A stretch of 64,000 bases of DNA from JAQUOA01 sp037443785 (GTDB taxonomy: Bacteria > Bacteroidota > Ignavibacteria > UBA10030 > UBA8401). The stretch is from assembly GCA_037443785.1 (NCBI GenBank), contig JBBINR010000006.1, positions 50,236 to 114,235 of the forward strand. The letters are read 5' to 3'. The notes under the pieces were generated by a model, which did no database searches, was not told the DNA's origin, and worked only from the letters and a program-made list of their open reading frames with translations. Position 1 is the first letter of the stretch, and the number at the start of each line of letters is the position of its first letter. Below are positions 15,775 to 24,494 of the stretch, piece by piece. Both the position numbers and the translations under genes were made by a program.

Positions 15775-16674
15775 ATGAAATCTTGCAGAAATGTTTTTTC
15801 CTTCTCAGTCCTTTTCCTCTTCACCATTGCCTATGCACAAAACAATGTGCTGCGATTGCAAATCGATTCGCTTGCGATGTTGAAAAATGCCGACATTGGT
15901 GCGGCAATATATCATTTTGAAAAGAATGATTCGGTAACGTGGAACGGTCACAAGCACTATCCTATGCAAAGTGTTTTTAAATTTCACCTTGCTCTTGCGG
16001 TGTTTCAAAAAATTGATAAAGGAAAGCTTTCGATAGATCAAAAAATTTTCATCACAAAAAAAGATCTGCTGCCAAATACGTGGAGTCCTTTGCGCAACAA
16101 GTATCCTGATGGAAATGTCGCTTTACCGCTGAGCGATCTCCTTCACTATACAGTGTCACAAAGCGATAATAACGGGTGTGATATTTTATTCCGACTTATC
16201 GGCGGGACGGAAACCGCAGAATCATTTATCAAAGACAAAGGTATTCGCGATATTTCCATCAAAGCGACCGAAGAAGAAATGCATAAAGCGTGGGACATCC
16301 AATTTACGAATTGGACAACGCCGTATGCCGCCGTGCAATTGCTTGAAAAATTTTATCGGGGGAATATTCTTTCACAAAACAGCCGTGATTCATTATGGAA
16401 AATTATGATTGAAACTTCCACCGGACCGAAGAAAATTAAAGGCCAATTACCTGTCGGTACAATTGTTGGACACAAAACAGGTTCATCGGGAACAAACCAA
16501 AAAGGAATCACTGCGGCAGAAAATGATATCGGCATTGTGACGTTGCCGAATGGAGAGCATTTTGCTATCGCAGTGTTTGTATCACAATCCAAAGAATCCC
16601 AAGAAACCAACGAAAAAATTATCGCCGATATCACGAAATTAGCGTGGGATTATTTTGTATCAACTACCCATTAG
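15775..16674 (+). CDS. Class A beta-lactamase, subclass A2-like
   Basis: This 299-residue exported serine beta-lactamase has a signal peptide ending near AYAQ. The catalytic S66-V-F-K69, the S130-D131-N132 loop, the acid in ATEEEM (E166 by alignment with PER-type enzymes) and K234-T235-G236 are all present. The QFTNWTTP and GHKTGSSGTNQKGITAAENDIG regions match the Bacteroidota A2 group (PER, CfxA and CblA relatives) rather than TEM/SHV. It should act in the periplasm on penicillins or cephalosporins, though the spectrum cannot be predicted. No mobile element flanks it, so it looks resident. Its stop overlaps the end of the convergent SRPBCC gene by 11 bases. Confidence 0.88.
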   Translation: MKSCRNVFSFSVLFLFTIAYAQNNVLRLQIDSLAMLKNADIGAAIYHFEKNDSVTWNGHKHYPMQSVFKFHLALAVFQKIDKGKLSIDQKIFITKKDLLPNTWSPLRNKYPDGNVALPLSDLLHYTVSQSDNNGCDILFRLIGGTETAESFIKDKGIRDISIKATEEEMHKAWDIQFTNWTTPYAAVQLLEKFYRGNILSQNSRDSLWKIMIETSTGPKKIKGQLPVGTIVGHKTGSSGTNQKGITAAENDIGIVTLPNGEHFAIAVFVSQSKESQETNEKIIADITKLAWDYFVSTTH

Positions 16675-17200
16675 CCGTGCTGGCAAATGATTCATGATGC
16701 AAAAGCTGTTGATACACTTTAAAAATTGGTTTATACGTTTGTTTCGAAACAGTCTTTCCTGTTTCAAGATAATATTTCAAACCGATGAGCAGGTCGGTCA
16801 GTTTTGACTTCAACATTCCTCTCATCACTGCACCCATGAATGCAGGTGTTGTACTAAATTGTGCTGTCAGTCGTACAGAAATATACGCCGTAGAAAGCTC
16901 AACCAATTCTATGTCCACAATCATCGTATCGAGCATTGGCATGTTGCCGTCGTAAATATCAATCGTAAACTTTTTCAATTCTTCAGCGCTGACAATTCGT
17001 TCAACAATTCTTGTTTTGGCATCAAGATCGCACTGCCGTTCACATCCTACCTCCCCTTTGCCTCCTTTAATAAAGTGTGAACTATCCAAACTTGGATTGT
17101 ACAAATGGACTTCTCCGAAACGGGTGAACAATGCGTCCCATGCTTTTTCTTTTGAAGTAGTAATGGTTACATCGGTGTGAAGTGTTCTCAGCTTTTTCAT
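16664..17200 (-). CDS. SRPBCC-fold (START-like) protein
   Basis: This 178-residue protein begins with a typical SRPBCC strand-helix start (TDVTITTSKEKAWDALFTRFGEVHLYNPS). A short 'GEVGCERQCDL' strand pair and a long C-terminal helix (GLKYYLETGK) follow. The fold binds a hydrophobic ligand in a deep pocket, and no specific ligand can be named. AAGGAA precedes the start. It lies 75 bp downstream of the AraC regulator gene on the same strand and is probably its cotranscribed partner or target. Confidence 0.75.
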   Translation of the reverse strand: MKKLRTLHTDVTITTSKEKAWDALFTRFGEVHLYNPSLDSSHFIKGGKGEVGCERQCDLDAKTRIVERIVSAEELKKFTIDIYDGNMPMLDTMIVDIELVELSTAYISVRLTAQFSTTPAFMGAVMRGMLKSKLTDLLIGLKYYLETGKTVSKQTYKPIFKVYQQLLHHESFASTANG

Positions 17201-17275
17201 TGTGCGTTCCTTTTTTATAGTGATAAAAAATTACGCTACAAAAATACAGTTGAGAAACGAAAAATCTTTTTCTGT

Positions 17276-18145
17276 TTAGCTCAAAGATTTGTCTTTTTGG
17301 CTCAGTTTGAATTGGGAAGGAGAAACGCCGTATTTTTCCTGGAAGGATTTCGAGAAATGGGCGAGATCGTTGAAACCGCAATCGAACGCGATATCACTGA
17401 TGCGTTGATTGGTAACGGTAAGCAGTTCGGCAGCACGTTCCAGTTTCTTTTGTTTAAAATAATGCGCGGGGCTGTCGTCGTAGATTTTCGTAAACTCCCT
17501 TTTGAACGATGAAACACTGAGATTGGTGAGCAGCGCCATTTTCTCGATTGAAAACTCCGTGTAGACATGCGCTTCAATAATCTCTCTAAAGGAATATTCA
17601 TTTCGAGTAAACAGGCTTGAAATCAATTGCTCGATGGTTTTTGCATTTTCGGTTTTCATCAACAGCATGATGAGCTCTTTCAGCTTAAGAATAATCAAAT
17701 TGTCGTTGACCATGCCCGGATTATCGAAATAAATTTTCAGGCTGTCGATGTAAATTTTGATCAATTCATTTCCTGCATACGTATTCACAGAAATAAATTT
17801 TTGACCTTCCTGCGCGGTTGAAACAACGCTCGTGACTTCATTTTCAAAAATCTTTTTGAGAATATCGGGATACAGGTGAACGACGATTCCCTCGCAGGTA
17901 TCCGATGAGAATGATTTGACAAATTCCGTGAAGTACGTTCCGCATCGCATCAATACTGCTTCTTTGGAATGAATTTTTATATGCTCAATCGATGAATTGA
18001 CGTTGTAATCCCCTTCTTCCACATAGAGAAAGCACGCAGCGTTTGACATTTGCTCGTTTACCCTAAACGGCGGTGTTAAAATAATCTTTTCGAAAATCTT
18101 CTTGCCGTACAATTCAAATTGTTTGTGTTCAAGGATCATCATCAA
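17276..18145 (-). CDS. AraC family transcriptional regulator
   Basis: This 289-residue protein has an N-terminal sensing region (residues 1-180) without a recognised cupin motif and a C-terminal double helix-turn-helix typical of AraC. The latter runs from SIEKMALLTNLSVSSFKREF through RISDIAFDCGFNDLAHFSKS to the FQEKYGVSPSQFK signature. Three ATG codons lie in a row at the start, with no clear ribosome-binding site. It probably controls itself and the SRPBCC gene just downstream. The inducer is unknown. Confidence 0.88.
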   Translation of the reverse strand: MMMILEHKQFELYGKKIFEKIILTPPFRVNEQMSNAACFLYVEEGDYNVNSSIEHIKIHSKEAVLMRCGTYFTEFVKSFSSDTCEGIVVHLYPDILKKIFENEVTSVVSTAQEGQKFISVNTYAGNELIKIYIDSLKIYFDNPGMVNDNLIILKLKELIMLLMKTENAKTIEQLISSLFTRNEYSFREIIEAHVYTEFSIEKMALLTNLSVSSFKREFTKIYDDSPAHYFKQKKLERAAELLTVTNQRISDIAFDCGFNDLAHFSKSFQEKYGVSPSQFKLSQKDKSLS

Positions 18146-18257
18146 TTTTTGTTTAATTCATCGGCCGGATAAAATCTACAGTGTTCAACAACAACATCAC
18201 AGCAAAACGTTCCAAGCTAAAGTAATATTTTTGGGGACTGAACGTAGACAAGAAGAT

Positions 18258-18701
18258 CTATTCGTACATCCTTACCTGATCCGGCGGAGAGACTTCTGCA
18301 TACACGCGACCGGTGCGATCATCGATAACTTTTGCACTTGAATAGTGATCGTAAACTTTACTGTAAATGAGAAGTTCCATGAGAAAATTTTTCTTGAAAA
18401 ATTGAGACCGTTCTTTCCAGACCGTTCCCGAAACGGTAACAGCGGTGAACACATCACGCCGTTCACATGCGATAACTAATCCCATTTTTTTGAGCTGAGG
18501 AAGCGTCGTATCCGAAAACTTTTTGGCTACCTGCAGCTGATACCCCGAATAGTACATTGCCGCAGAATCCATCGTGTTTTGATACCGAAACTGATGCTGC
18601 ATAAGATGCGAATCATGGAGATACATAAAATAATACGCCACGCCCGTAAAAATAATTGGCACGCAATAGATCAAAAGATTTTTTATCGGCGGACGCTTCA
18701 T
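18258..18701 (-). CDS. Small membrane-anchored protein, paralogue of the 24495-24938 product
   Basis: This 147-residue protein has one N-terminal membrane helix (LLIYCVPIIFTGVAYYFMYL) and a short extracytoplasmic domain. Unmistakable similarity to the protein at 24495-24938 runs through the domain: VAKKFSDTTLPQLKKMGLV against VAKQFSDSTLPELKQRGLI, then RSQFFK and a C-terminal PPDQ. The family is not one I recognise and no catalytic motif is visible. The two genes point away from each other and bracket the glycoside hydrolase block. Confidence 0.65.
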   Translation of the reverse strand: MKRPPIKNLLIYCVPIIFTGVAYYFMYLHDSHLMQHQFRYQNTMDSAAMYYSGYQLQVAKKFSDTTLPQLKKMGLVIACERRDVFTAVTVSGTVWKERSQFFKKNFLMELLIYSKVYDHYSSAKVIDDRTGRVYAEVSPPDQVRMYE

Positions 18702-18745
18702 GCAAGAACCACATCCTGAGACACCGGGTATTGCTCGGTGCTCAT

Positions 18746-19600
18746 TTATTCAAACAACGTCGGTGTATTGCATTCAATTTCAGTAATCTTCAAACGAATA
18801 TACGGAACATCTCCGGTTTTTAGTTTCCAGATCGCTTCACCATCGCTCGGAATCATTAGACCGTTCATTTCGGAATATTTTACTACGGGCGTTACCCACG
18901 GCGCAAGTTCGAAATGATCTCCGACAGACCGGTACCGCTCGGTGCGAAAGTCAATCAATTCTCCGCGCGGAGAAAATGTAAGCACACCCGAAACGCTCAT
19001 GTTATAATAGTTCATCGTTACACGCGCCGATGAAGAGTCAATCGCTTCCCATGTCAAATAATCACTCAGCCATGCGCCGGGAAACCAAACAATTTCGCTG
19101 AGAAAACGAAGCATGGAACCCTGATCCATCTCCGCCCCCTGTGCATCAACAAGCGTAAATGTAGAAAGCGGCTTGACGAGCATATTTCCTTTCCCATTTT
19201 CATATTTGTCTCGCGCTGTAATCCACACACCCGGAAATATTTTCATCTTCGCATACCACACAAACGCCGGCGGATCGACAGTGTAATACTGCACTGCTTC
19301 AAAATCGCTCCATCCCCGGTCTGGACTGATTTGAAATTGACCTTGCTGTTTCAGTCTTACCATGTGCAGCTTCGGAGTACCAATAATTTTTGAATACTGT
19401 AAGTATCGTTGAACAGGTTCAGGAAAATTTTTTAGATCGTCCGCAGAGATTGTATTGTGCGATGTCATATGGACATTCGCATACATTTGCTGCACTTCCG
19501 CTTTCGCATCAAGTGCGCTGAAATGATCGTTGTAGATAATTAATGCAATGAACATCACAACGAGCAAACCGAGAATAGAAAGTGAACGTTTGAGGATCAT
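18746..19600 (-). CDS. DUF6544-type membrane-anchored protein
   Basis: This 284-residue protein has an N-terminal membrane helix and a large extracytoplasmic domain of the DUF6544/DUF6920 kind. Typical features are FPEPVQRYLQYSKIIG, RLKQQGQFQ, a WSDFEAVQYY..PPAFVWYAKM stretch and SMLRFLSEIVWFPGAWL. Function is unknown. AGGAAG seven bases ahead of the ATG at 19600 supports this start; the frame stays open to 19660. It is divergent from the glycoside hydrolase gene, separated by about 320 bp. Confidence 0.75.
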   Translation of the reverse strand: MILKRSLSILGLLVVMFIALIIYNDHFSALDAKAEVQQMYANVHMTSHNTISADDLKNFPEPVQRYLQYSKIIGTPKLHMVRLKQQGQFQISPDRGWSDFEAVQYYTVDPPAFVWYAKMKIFPGVWITARDKYENGKGNMLVKPLSTFTLVDAQGAEMDQGSMLRFLSEIVWFPGAWLSDYLTWEAIDSSSARVTMNYYNMSVSGVLTFSPRGELIDFRTERYRSVGDHFELAPWVTPVVKYSEMNGLMIPSDGEAIWKLKTGDVPYIRLKITEIECNTPTLFE

Positions 19601-19742
19601 TGTAGTCTTCCTTTCGATGAGGCGGATATGATACACGAAAAGATATTTAGATACTCGCATAAAATTTTGTGGAATATTGCTTGAAAGGCAAGAAGAAAAA
19701 TGCTCCTCCTTTTACGCAAATCTTTTCTGTGGAAATAAGTGT

Positions 19743-19780
19743 TTTCATTTTCATCGATGTTTCATTTACATTCATTTACA
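19743..19780. promoter_or_regulatory. Phased TTCATTT repeats between divergent genes
   Basis: TTCATTTACA occurs twice in perfect tandem (19761-19780), preceded by further TTTCAT copies from 19743, at spacings close to one helical turn. The arrangement suits a regulator binding site in the 320-bp gap between the DUF6544 gene and the glycoside hydrolase gene. Apart from this the gap is A+T-rich with no ORF. Confidence 0.4.
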
Positions 19781-19922
19781 TATTGCTTATGAAAGAAGTT
19801 ACCGATAGATTGACGCCGAGCGAATAATACAACAGTTTTCTTAAGCGCCGCTTTACCACATAGAACTTCACAAATATCTCTGAGAATAAAAATTTTTCAA
19901 TTTTTTTAAAAGGAATACCACT

Positions 19923-22900
19923 ATGTCTACGAAATGGCCGTTGTTTCTTTTTATCGGAATATTGAGCATAAGCATGAGCCATGCAGCTGGAAAAAAAAAC
20001 ACCGTGATTGAATACAACGGCAGAACCCCTGACGGTCTTGTCGGCAACGGAAAAAGTGTTGTGAAAGTGCGTCCGGCAGGATTTGAATTCCATACCGGAG
20101 GCAATGCCGGCGGCGATTTTCGTTTCATTGTTGACGGTAAAGCTCAAGATCTTACGTTATCAAAAGCGCACTCAACATTTTTTCCCGGAGGCGTGACATA
20201 TAACTATTCTGCTGCAGGCTTCACCGTTGATGTTTTACACGGTGCCACAGAGGATAATCCATACATTTATGTTGTTCGTGTAAAAGGGAAAAAGAAATTT
20301 GTCGACGTAGAGGCAAGCTCTCACGGATTTCCTTCCATTCAACCTGGTGGACGCGTCCGTATAAATTTGAAAAACGGAATTGGACAGGCGATTTTTGCGG
20401 TCGGGACAACAGTTCCAACCGGAACATTGGACGAACTGAGAAAAAAATTCGAAGCTCCATATCAACAAGGATTTCTTATTGAAACTCCCTTTGCCGCCAT
20501 TGATCGTGCTGTTCCGTTCAATCGTTATCTTCTCGATCTTGGATTTGATGGTCATCTTCATGTGTGCGAAATTTTTCGCTGGCGCGATGTATGGTCACGC
20601 GATCTCGGCACCGGGCTTGCTCCCGGCTCGATGGTGAGCGGAGAATTTTCTACGGCACGCACAACCATTGAATATGATTTGCATCGTTACGCAATCAATA
20701 ATCCACGCGGATATAAAGCAACGGAAGATCCTTCGCAGGGAGGTTCTGCTGAAGGAACGTCGTGGTTGACGCGCGCGGTATGGCGTTACTATCTCCTGAC
20801 CGGCGATAAAGAATTTCTTGTCAACGCAGAAAAAATATTATTGCCGTGGGTGAATGCGTGGATTGACCGCGATGCAAATGAAGAAGGACTCCTTGTTGAC
20901 GTGACTGAATGGATGGATCACTCGCGATTCTTCCTCTTCCCCGATGGCTCGCGCATTCTTTATTCCAATGTTCTTTTCGCCGATCTTTTGAATACCTTTG
21001 CTAAAATCGAACAAACACTTGGCAACACAGAATCATCACAGCGGCTTGAGGGTGTTCGAGATCGATTTGTTTGCGGTATCAACGCCGTGTTGTGGAATGA
21101 ATCAACCGGCGAGTACGACAATCTTTCACTCTGGGGAAAACGCGACGCACGTTCTTCCTCCGGCGAAAACGCACTCGCAATCTTGTGCGGTGTTGCTTCT
21201 CAAGATCGCATTCCCCGCATTCTCGATGCCGTCAAAAAGAATAATTGGCGCGCGGCGGGATCAACCACAATTTTTCCTCCGATGACACATGTTGGTCCTG
21301 AAATCGATCATAATTATAAAGTGTGGCCCTGGTGGAATGCGATTGAAGCAAAAGCACGTTTGCTTAACGGAGATATCGAAGGGGGACTTCATCTGCTTGA
21401 ACGATGTTCGGCAACATTGGAAGACGAACATTATCCCGGATTGATGGAAGAGCTTGTAACTCCCGAAGGAGTCACTGAAGGAGGCAATGCATTTTTAAGT
21501 GCGGCAGGTTCGTATCAAGATGCAATTTTTGAAGGATTGCTCGGCATTGAAATTCTGGAGCCAGGCTGCACGCGAATTCGTGTTTCGCCAAACACGCCGG
21601 AGAATTGGAAAAATTGGAACGCAACGGTTCCACTCCCTCACGGTGAAATTATTTTGAATCAAAAAAATGGAAGGCTGACCATTCACGTCACTGATCCGCG
21701 TGTAAAAATTATCGAAGCACCTGAGACAGCGACTGTTGATGGAGCGGAACGCGCAGCAATTGTTCCGCGAAAATCTTTGGCAATCACCGATTTGTCTGCA
21801 CCAAAAAAACTTGAAGCACCAGCACCGCATCCACGAACGACGGCGGTGTTCTTCGATAAAAATATTCCGGCAGATTCTCTCACCGGCCTCCCAAAACGCC
21901 GCGTGTCAATTGATGAACTCCTTACGCTCGATACGACAAACATCGGCGCATTGATTGTTGCAGGAAATTCATTGCCAAGAAAAACTCAACAAGGAATTGA
22001 TGTGCAGCCGGCACTTGCGCGCTTTCTTGAGCGCGGCGGAGCAATTGTGTTTTATGGCGCAACAATGCAAGAGCGCGGAGCAATGGGAGAAACCGGCGGA
22101 GTGATTGACTGGTACGAATATCGCGGCGGCTTCCAATTCACCACACTCATGGATTGGAAATTTCGACCATCGAACGATGATACACGAGTGAAGCGCGAAA
22201 ACGAGCGGGGCATGATAAACGGTTGGTTTAAATCGGAAGTTTCTGATTCAAGCTGGGAACATATAAAAGTACCGCAACCATGGGAAGATCATCTTGGCTC
22301 ACAATACGACGGATGGGGTTGGTATCGAACCCACTTCAATCTTCCCGCACAGTCACGCGGAAAAACATTAGTGCTGGATCTCGGAAGAATTGATGACGAA
22401 GATTGGACATTTGTGAATGGAGTGCTTGCAGGAACACAAGGAGGCTGGCAGTCGTATCGCCGTTACTTTGTGAAACCGGATGACGCGGCGTATGCTTCCT
22501 TAAACTTCGGAGGAGATAATGTCATCGCCGTTCAAGTATTTGACGGAGGCGGAGGCGGCGGAATGTTTGCCGATACTGCGAGGCTTGGTGTTGAAACCGA
22601 TGAGCTTTTATGGAGGCCTATTAATCCATTTAATAACATGACCGGTGAAAAACCAGTACGATTTGGTACCATTTCATGGGGAAAAGGAGATTTTTTCAAT
22701 TCGTGGGAAACTTCACGAGGCGCATTCGGATTTAAAGTTGACGGCAAAGGAGTTGATTTCACCGGATTACTTTCTGGAATTCCTCCTTTGAATGTTCCTG
22801 TTCAGGAAGCGTTTACTGATTTTGCCATCAGCAAACCATGGATCTTTCAACCGCTGGCATTTACGACAACGCAGCGAAAATTATTAATCCCTGATAACGG

Positions 22901-23027
22901 CGAACGATATCCATGTATGGCTCGTATTGCCAATCTGAAGACCGGCGGAGCATTTATTCTTATTCCGGCATCCATTACGAGAACTTCGGCCGGATTGGAT
23001 GTTCTAAAGAAATTGGGAATTGAGTAA
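19923..23027 (+). CDS. Secreted multidomain glycoside hydrolase
   Basis: This 1034-residue exported protein has a signal peptide ending near SHAAG. An N-terminal beta domain (to about 160) is followed by an (alpha/alpha)6-barrel region from about 200 to 560. The barrel carries FRWRDVWSRDLGTGLAPG, TEWMDHSRFF and ALWNESTGEYDNLSLWG, resembling glycogen-debranching and rhamnosidase-like clans. A CARD-like C-cap lies near 600, and a beta-galactosidase-type sugar-binding jelly roll from about 745 to 880 (WEHIKVPQPWEDH, GWGWYRTHFNLP). General-acid and base residues cannot be assigned with confidence; E and D in the TEWMD region are candidates. Its stop overlaps the start of the PIG-L gene (TAATG), so both likely act on one extracellular glycan. 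Confidence 0.75.
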   Translation: MSTKWPLFLFIGILSISMSHAAGKKNTVIEYNGRTPDGLVGNGKSVVKVRPAGFEFHTGGNAGGDFRFIVDGKAQDLTLSKAHSTFFPGGVTYNYSAAGFTVDVLHGATEDNPYIYVVRVKGKKKFVDVEASSHGFPSIQPGGRVRINLKNGIGQAIFAVGTTVPTGTLDELRKKFEAPYQQGFLIETPFAAIDRAVPFNRYLLDLGFDGHLHVCEIFRWRDVWSRDLGTGLAPGSMVSGEFSTARTTIEYDLHRYAINNPRGYKATEDPSQGGSAEGTSWLTRAVWRYYLLTGDKEFLVNAEKILLPWVNAWIDRDANEEGLLVDVTEWMDHSRFFLFPDGSRILYSNVLFADLLNTFAKIEQTLGNTESSQRLEGVRDRFVCGINAVLWNESTGEYDNLSLWGKRDARSSSGENALAILCGVASQDRIPRILDAVKKNNWRAAGSTTIFPPMTHVGPEIDHNYKVWPWWNAIEAKARLLNGDIEGGLHLLERCSATLEDEHYPGLMEELVTPEGVTEGGNAFLSAAGSYQDAIFEGLLGIEILEPGCTRIRVSPNTPENWKNWNATVPLPHGEIILNQKNGRLTIHVTDPRVKIIEAPETATVDGAERAAIVPRKSLAITDLSAPKKLEAPAPHPRTTAVFFDKNIPADSLTGLPKRRVSIDELLTLDTTNIGALIVAGNSLPRKTQQGIDVQPALARFLERGGAIVFYGATMQERGAMGETGGVIDWYEYRGGFQFTTLMDWKFRPSNDDTRVKRENERGMINGWFKSEVSDSSWEHIKVPQPWEDHLGSQYDGWGWYRTHFNLPAQSRGKTLVLDLGRIDDEDWTFVNGVLAGTQGGWQSYRRYFVKPDDAAYASLNFGGDNVIAVQVFDGGGGGGMFADTARLGVETDELLWRPINPFNNMTGEKPVRFGTISWGKGDFFNSWETSRGAFGFKVDGKGVDFTGLLSGIPPLNVPVQEAFTDFAISKPWIFQPLAFTTTQRKLLIPDNGERYPCMARIANLKTGGAFILIPASITRTSAGLDVLKKLGIE

Positions 23028-23815
23028 TGCTCAAATCTTTTCTTACAAACTCGGATGAATGTATGACGATAAAAAATATTTTTGTAATTCTTTTGTTCAC
23101 TGTTTCTTTTCTCTTTGGTGGAGAGCAAAAACGGACTCTGGTGGTCATCACTCCCCATCCTGATGATGCAGAAGCTTCGTGCGGCGGATTGATTGCAAAT
23201 TCTGTGGCAGCCGGCGACAGTGTTATCATTCTCACGATGACCGGAGGGGAGCTTGGCATTTGGGGAAAGAACAAAGAAGAAGCGCGCTCAATTCGTACTC
23301 GTGAATCAAAAAATGCCGCCGCTATTCTTGGTGCATCGGTGCAATTCTTTGGTGCAATTGACGGTTCCCTTGCCGTTGATACTGCTTCCACACGCACGTT
23401 GACAGAAATATTGTCGAACATACATCCCGATGTAGTCACTGCACCATGGCCTCTTGATGTTCACACCGATCATCAGGCAGCCGGACTTCTTGCGTGGCGT
23501 GTGTTTTTGGATAAGCGTTCTACATTCGATCTTTACTTTTATGAAACGAGCAACAGCCCGCACACGAAAACATTTCAATTCTTTGCGACAGATTATGTTG
23601 ACATTACCGATGTGATCAAGAAAAAACAAGAAGCACTCTATCAGCAAAAGTCGCAGGGGCCTGCCGACTGGTGGGAAATGTATGAACATATGGCAATTGT
23701 GAACGGGTACGCGGCCGATGTTTCGTACGCTGAAGCATACGTTAAAGCAAGAATGTTTTCCGGCATGGGAGGGCGACAAGGTGTTACCGCTAAAACGCTT
23801 ATGAAAAAGGAATAA
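23027..23815 (+). CDS. Exported PIG-L/LmbE-type deacetylase
   Basis: This 262-residue zinc-dependent N-deacetylase has the metal motif TPHPDDAE near residue 43 and the second-site HTDHQAAG near residue 147. A second in-frame ATG at 23063 gives a cleaner signal peptide (MTIKNIFVILLFTVSFLFGG), so translation may start there; the first ATG is coupled to the upstream stop. Family members remove acetyl groups from N-acetylglucosamine-containing molecules. Placement right behind a secreted glycoside hydrolase suggests joint processing of an amino-sugar glycan, which is inference. Confidence 0.85.
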   Translation: MLKSFLTNSDECMTIKNIFVILLFTVSFLFGGEQKRTLVVITPHPDDAEASCGGLIANSVAAGDSVIILTMTGGELGIWGKNKEEARSIRTRESKNAAAILGASVQFFGAIDGSLAVDTASTRTLTEILSNIHPDVVTAPWPLDVHTDHQAAGLLAWRVFLDKRSTFDLYFYETSNSPHTKTFQFFATDYVDITDVIKKKQEALYQQKSQGPADWWEMYEHMAIVNGYAADVSYAEAYVKARMFSGMGGRQGVTAKTLMKKE

Positions 23816-23818
23816 GGA

Positions 23819-24391
23819 ATGAATAAAACGTTTATTGAAGGGAAAAAATTTCAACGAGTCAATTTCTCGCGCGATATTCTTGTCAAAGGAGATTACGACC
23901 ATTGCACATTTGACAATTGCATTTTTTTGAATTCCAATATGTCGGAGGTAAATTTTATCGATTGCGAGTTTCATCATTGCGATTTTAGCGTGACAAAAGT
24001 TTCCCGCGCCAGCTTTAGAGATGTTACCTTCAATGGTTGCAAAGTGTCGGGGGTACATTTTGAAGAATGCAATACATTCGGATTTTCAGCAGATTTTGAG
24101 AGCTGCCAATTGCGGCTCTCCTCTTTCTATAAATTGAGTTTGAAGAATACGCAATTCAAAGAATGCGATCTTCAAGAAGTCGATTTTAGTGAATCGAACT
24201 TGACTGGTGTAGTATTCGACAGATGTAATTTATCCGGTACGATATTTAAAAACACGGTAATGGAAAAAGCCGATTTTCGAACTTCGTATAACTATTCTAT
24301 CGATCCCGAAATAAATCGCGTGCGAAAAGCAAAGTTTTCCGCTCCGAGTGTTTTGGGTCTTCTCGATAAATATGATATCATAATAGAGTAA
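23819..24391 (+). CDS. Pentapeptide-repeat protein
   Basis: This 190-residue protein is made of A(D/N)Lxx-type pentapeptide repeats rich in Phe and Cys at the central position (VNFIDCEFHHCDFS, ECDLQEVDFSESNLTGVVF). These form a right-handed quadrilateral beta-helix. A C-terminal segment (SIDPEINRVRKAKFS, then LGLLDKYDI) resembles the dimerisation end of Qnr-like proteins, which shield DNA gyrase. It is shorter than Qnr (about 218 residues), so gyrase protection is only a possibility. The gene starts 3 bp after the PIG-L stop and shares its AAAGGAATAAGG ribosome-binding region. Confidence 0.8.
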   Translation: MNKTFIEGKKFQRVNFSRDILVKGDYDHCTFDNCIFLNSNMSEVNFIDCEFHHCDFSVTKVSRASFRDVTFNGCKVSGVHFEECNTFGFSADFESCQLRLSSFYKLSLKNTQFKECDLQEVDFSESNLTGVVFDRCNLSGTIFKNTVMEKADFRTSYNYSIDPEINRVRKAKFSAPSVLGLLDKYDIIIE

Positions 24392-24433
24392 TCGTATGGA
24401 TACAATCACTTTTTAATAATTCCATTGCCGCGA

Positions 24434-24461
24434 TTGTTTTTGCTTGCATCGGCATTAATAT
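24434..24461 (+). promoter_or_regulatory. Promoter, TTGTTT-16-TAATAT
   Basis: TTGTTT (24434-24439), 16 bases, TAATAT (24456-24461), just ahead of the small membrane-anchored protein gene. Confidence 0.3.
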
Positions 24462-24494
24462 TCAGCAACATTTACACGCATTCTCTTCACTGCC

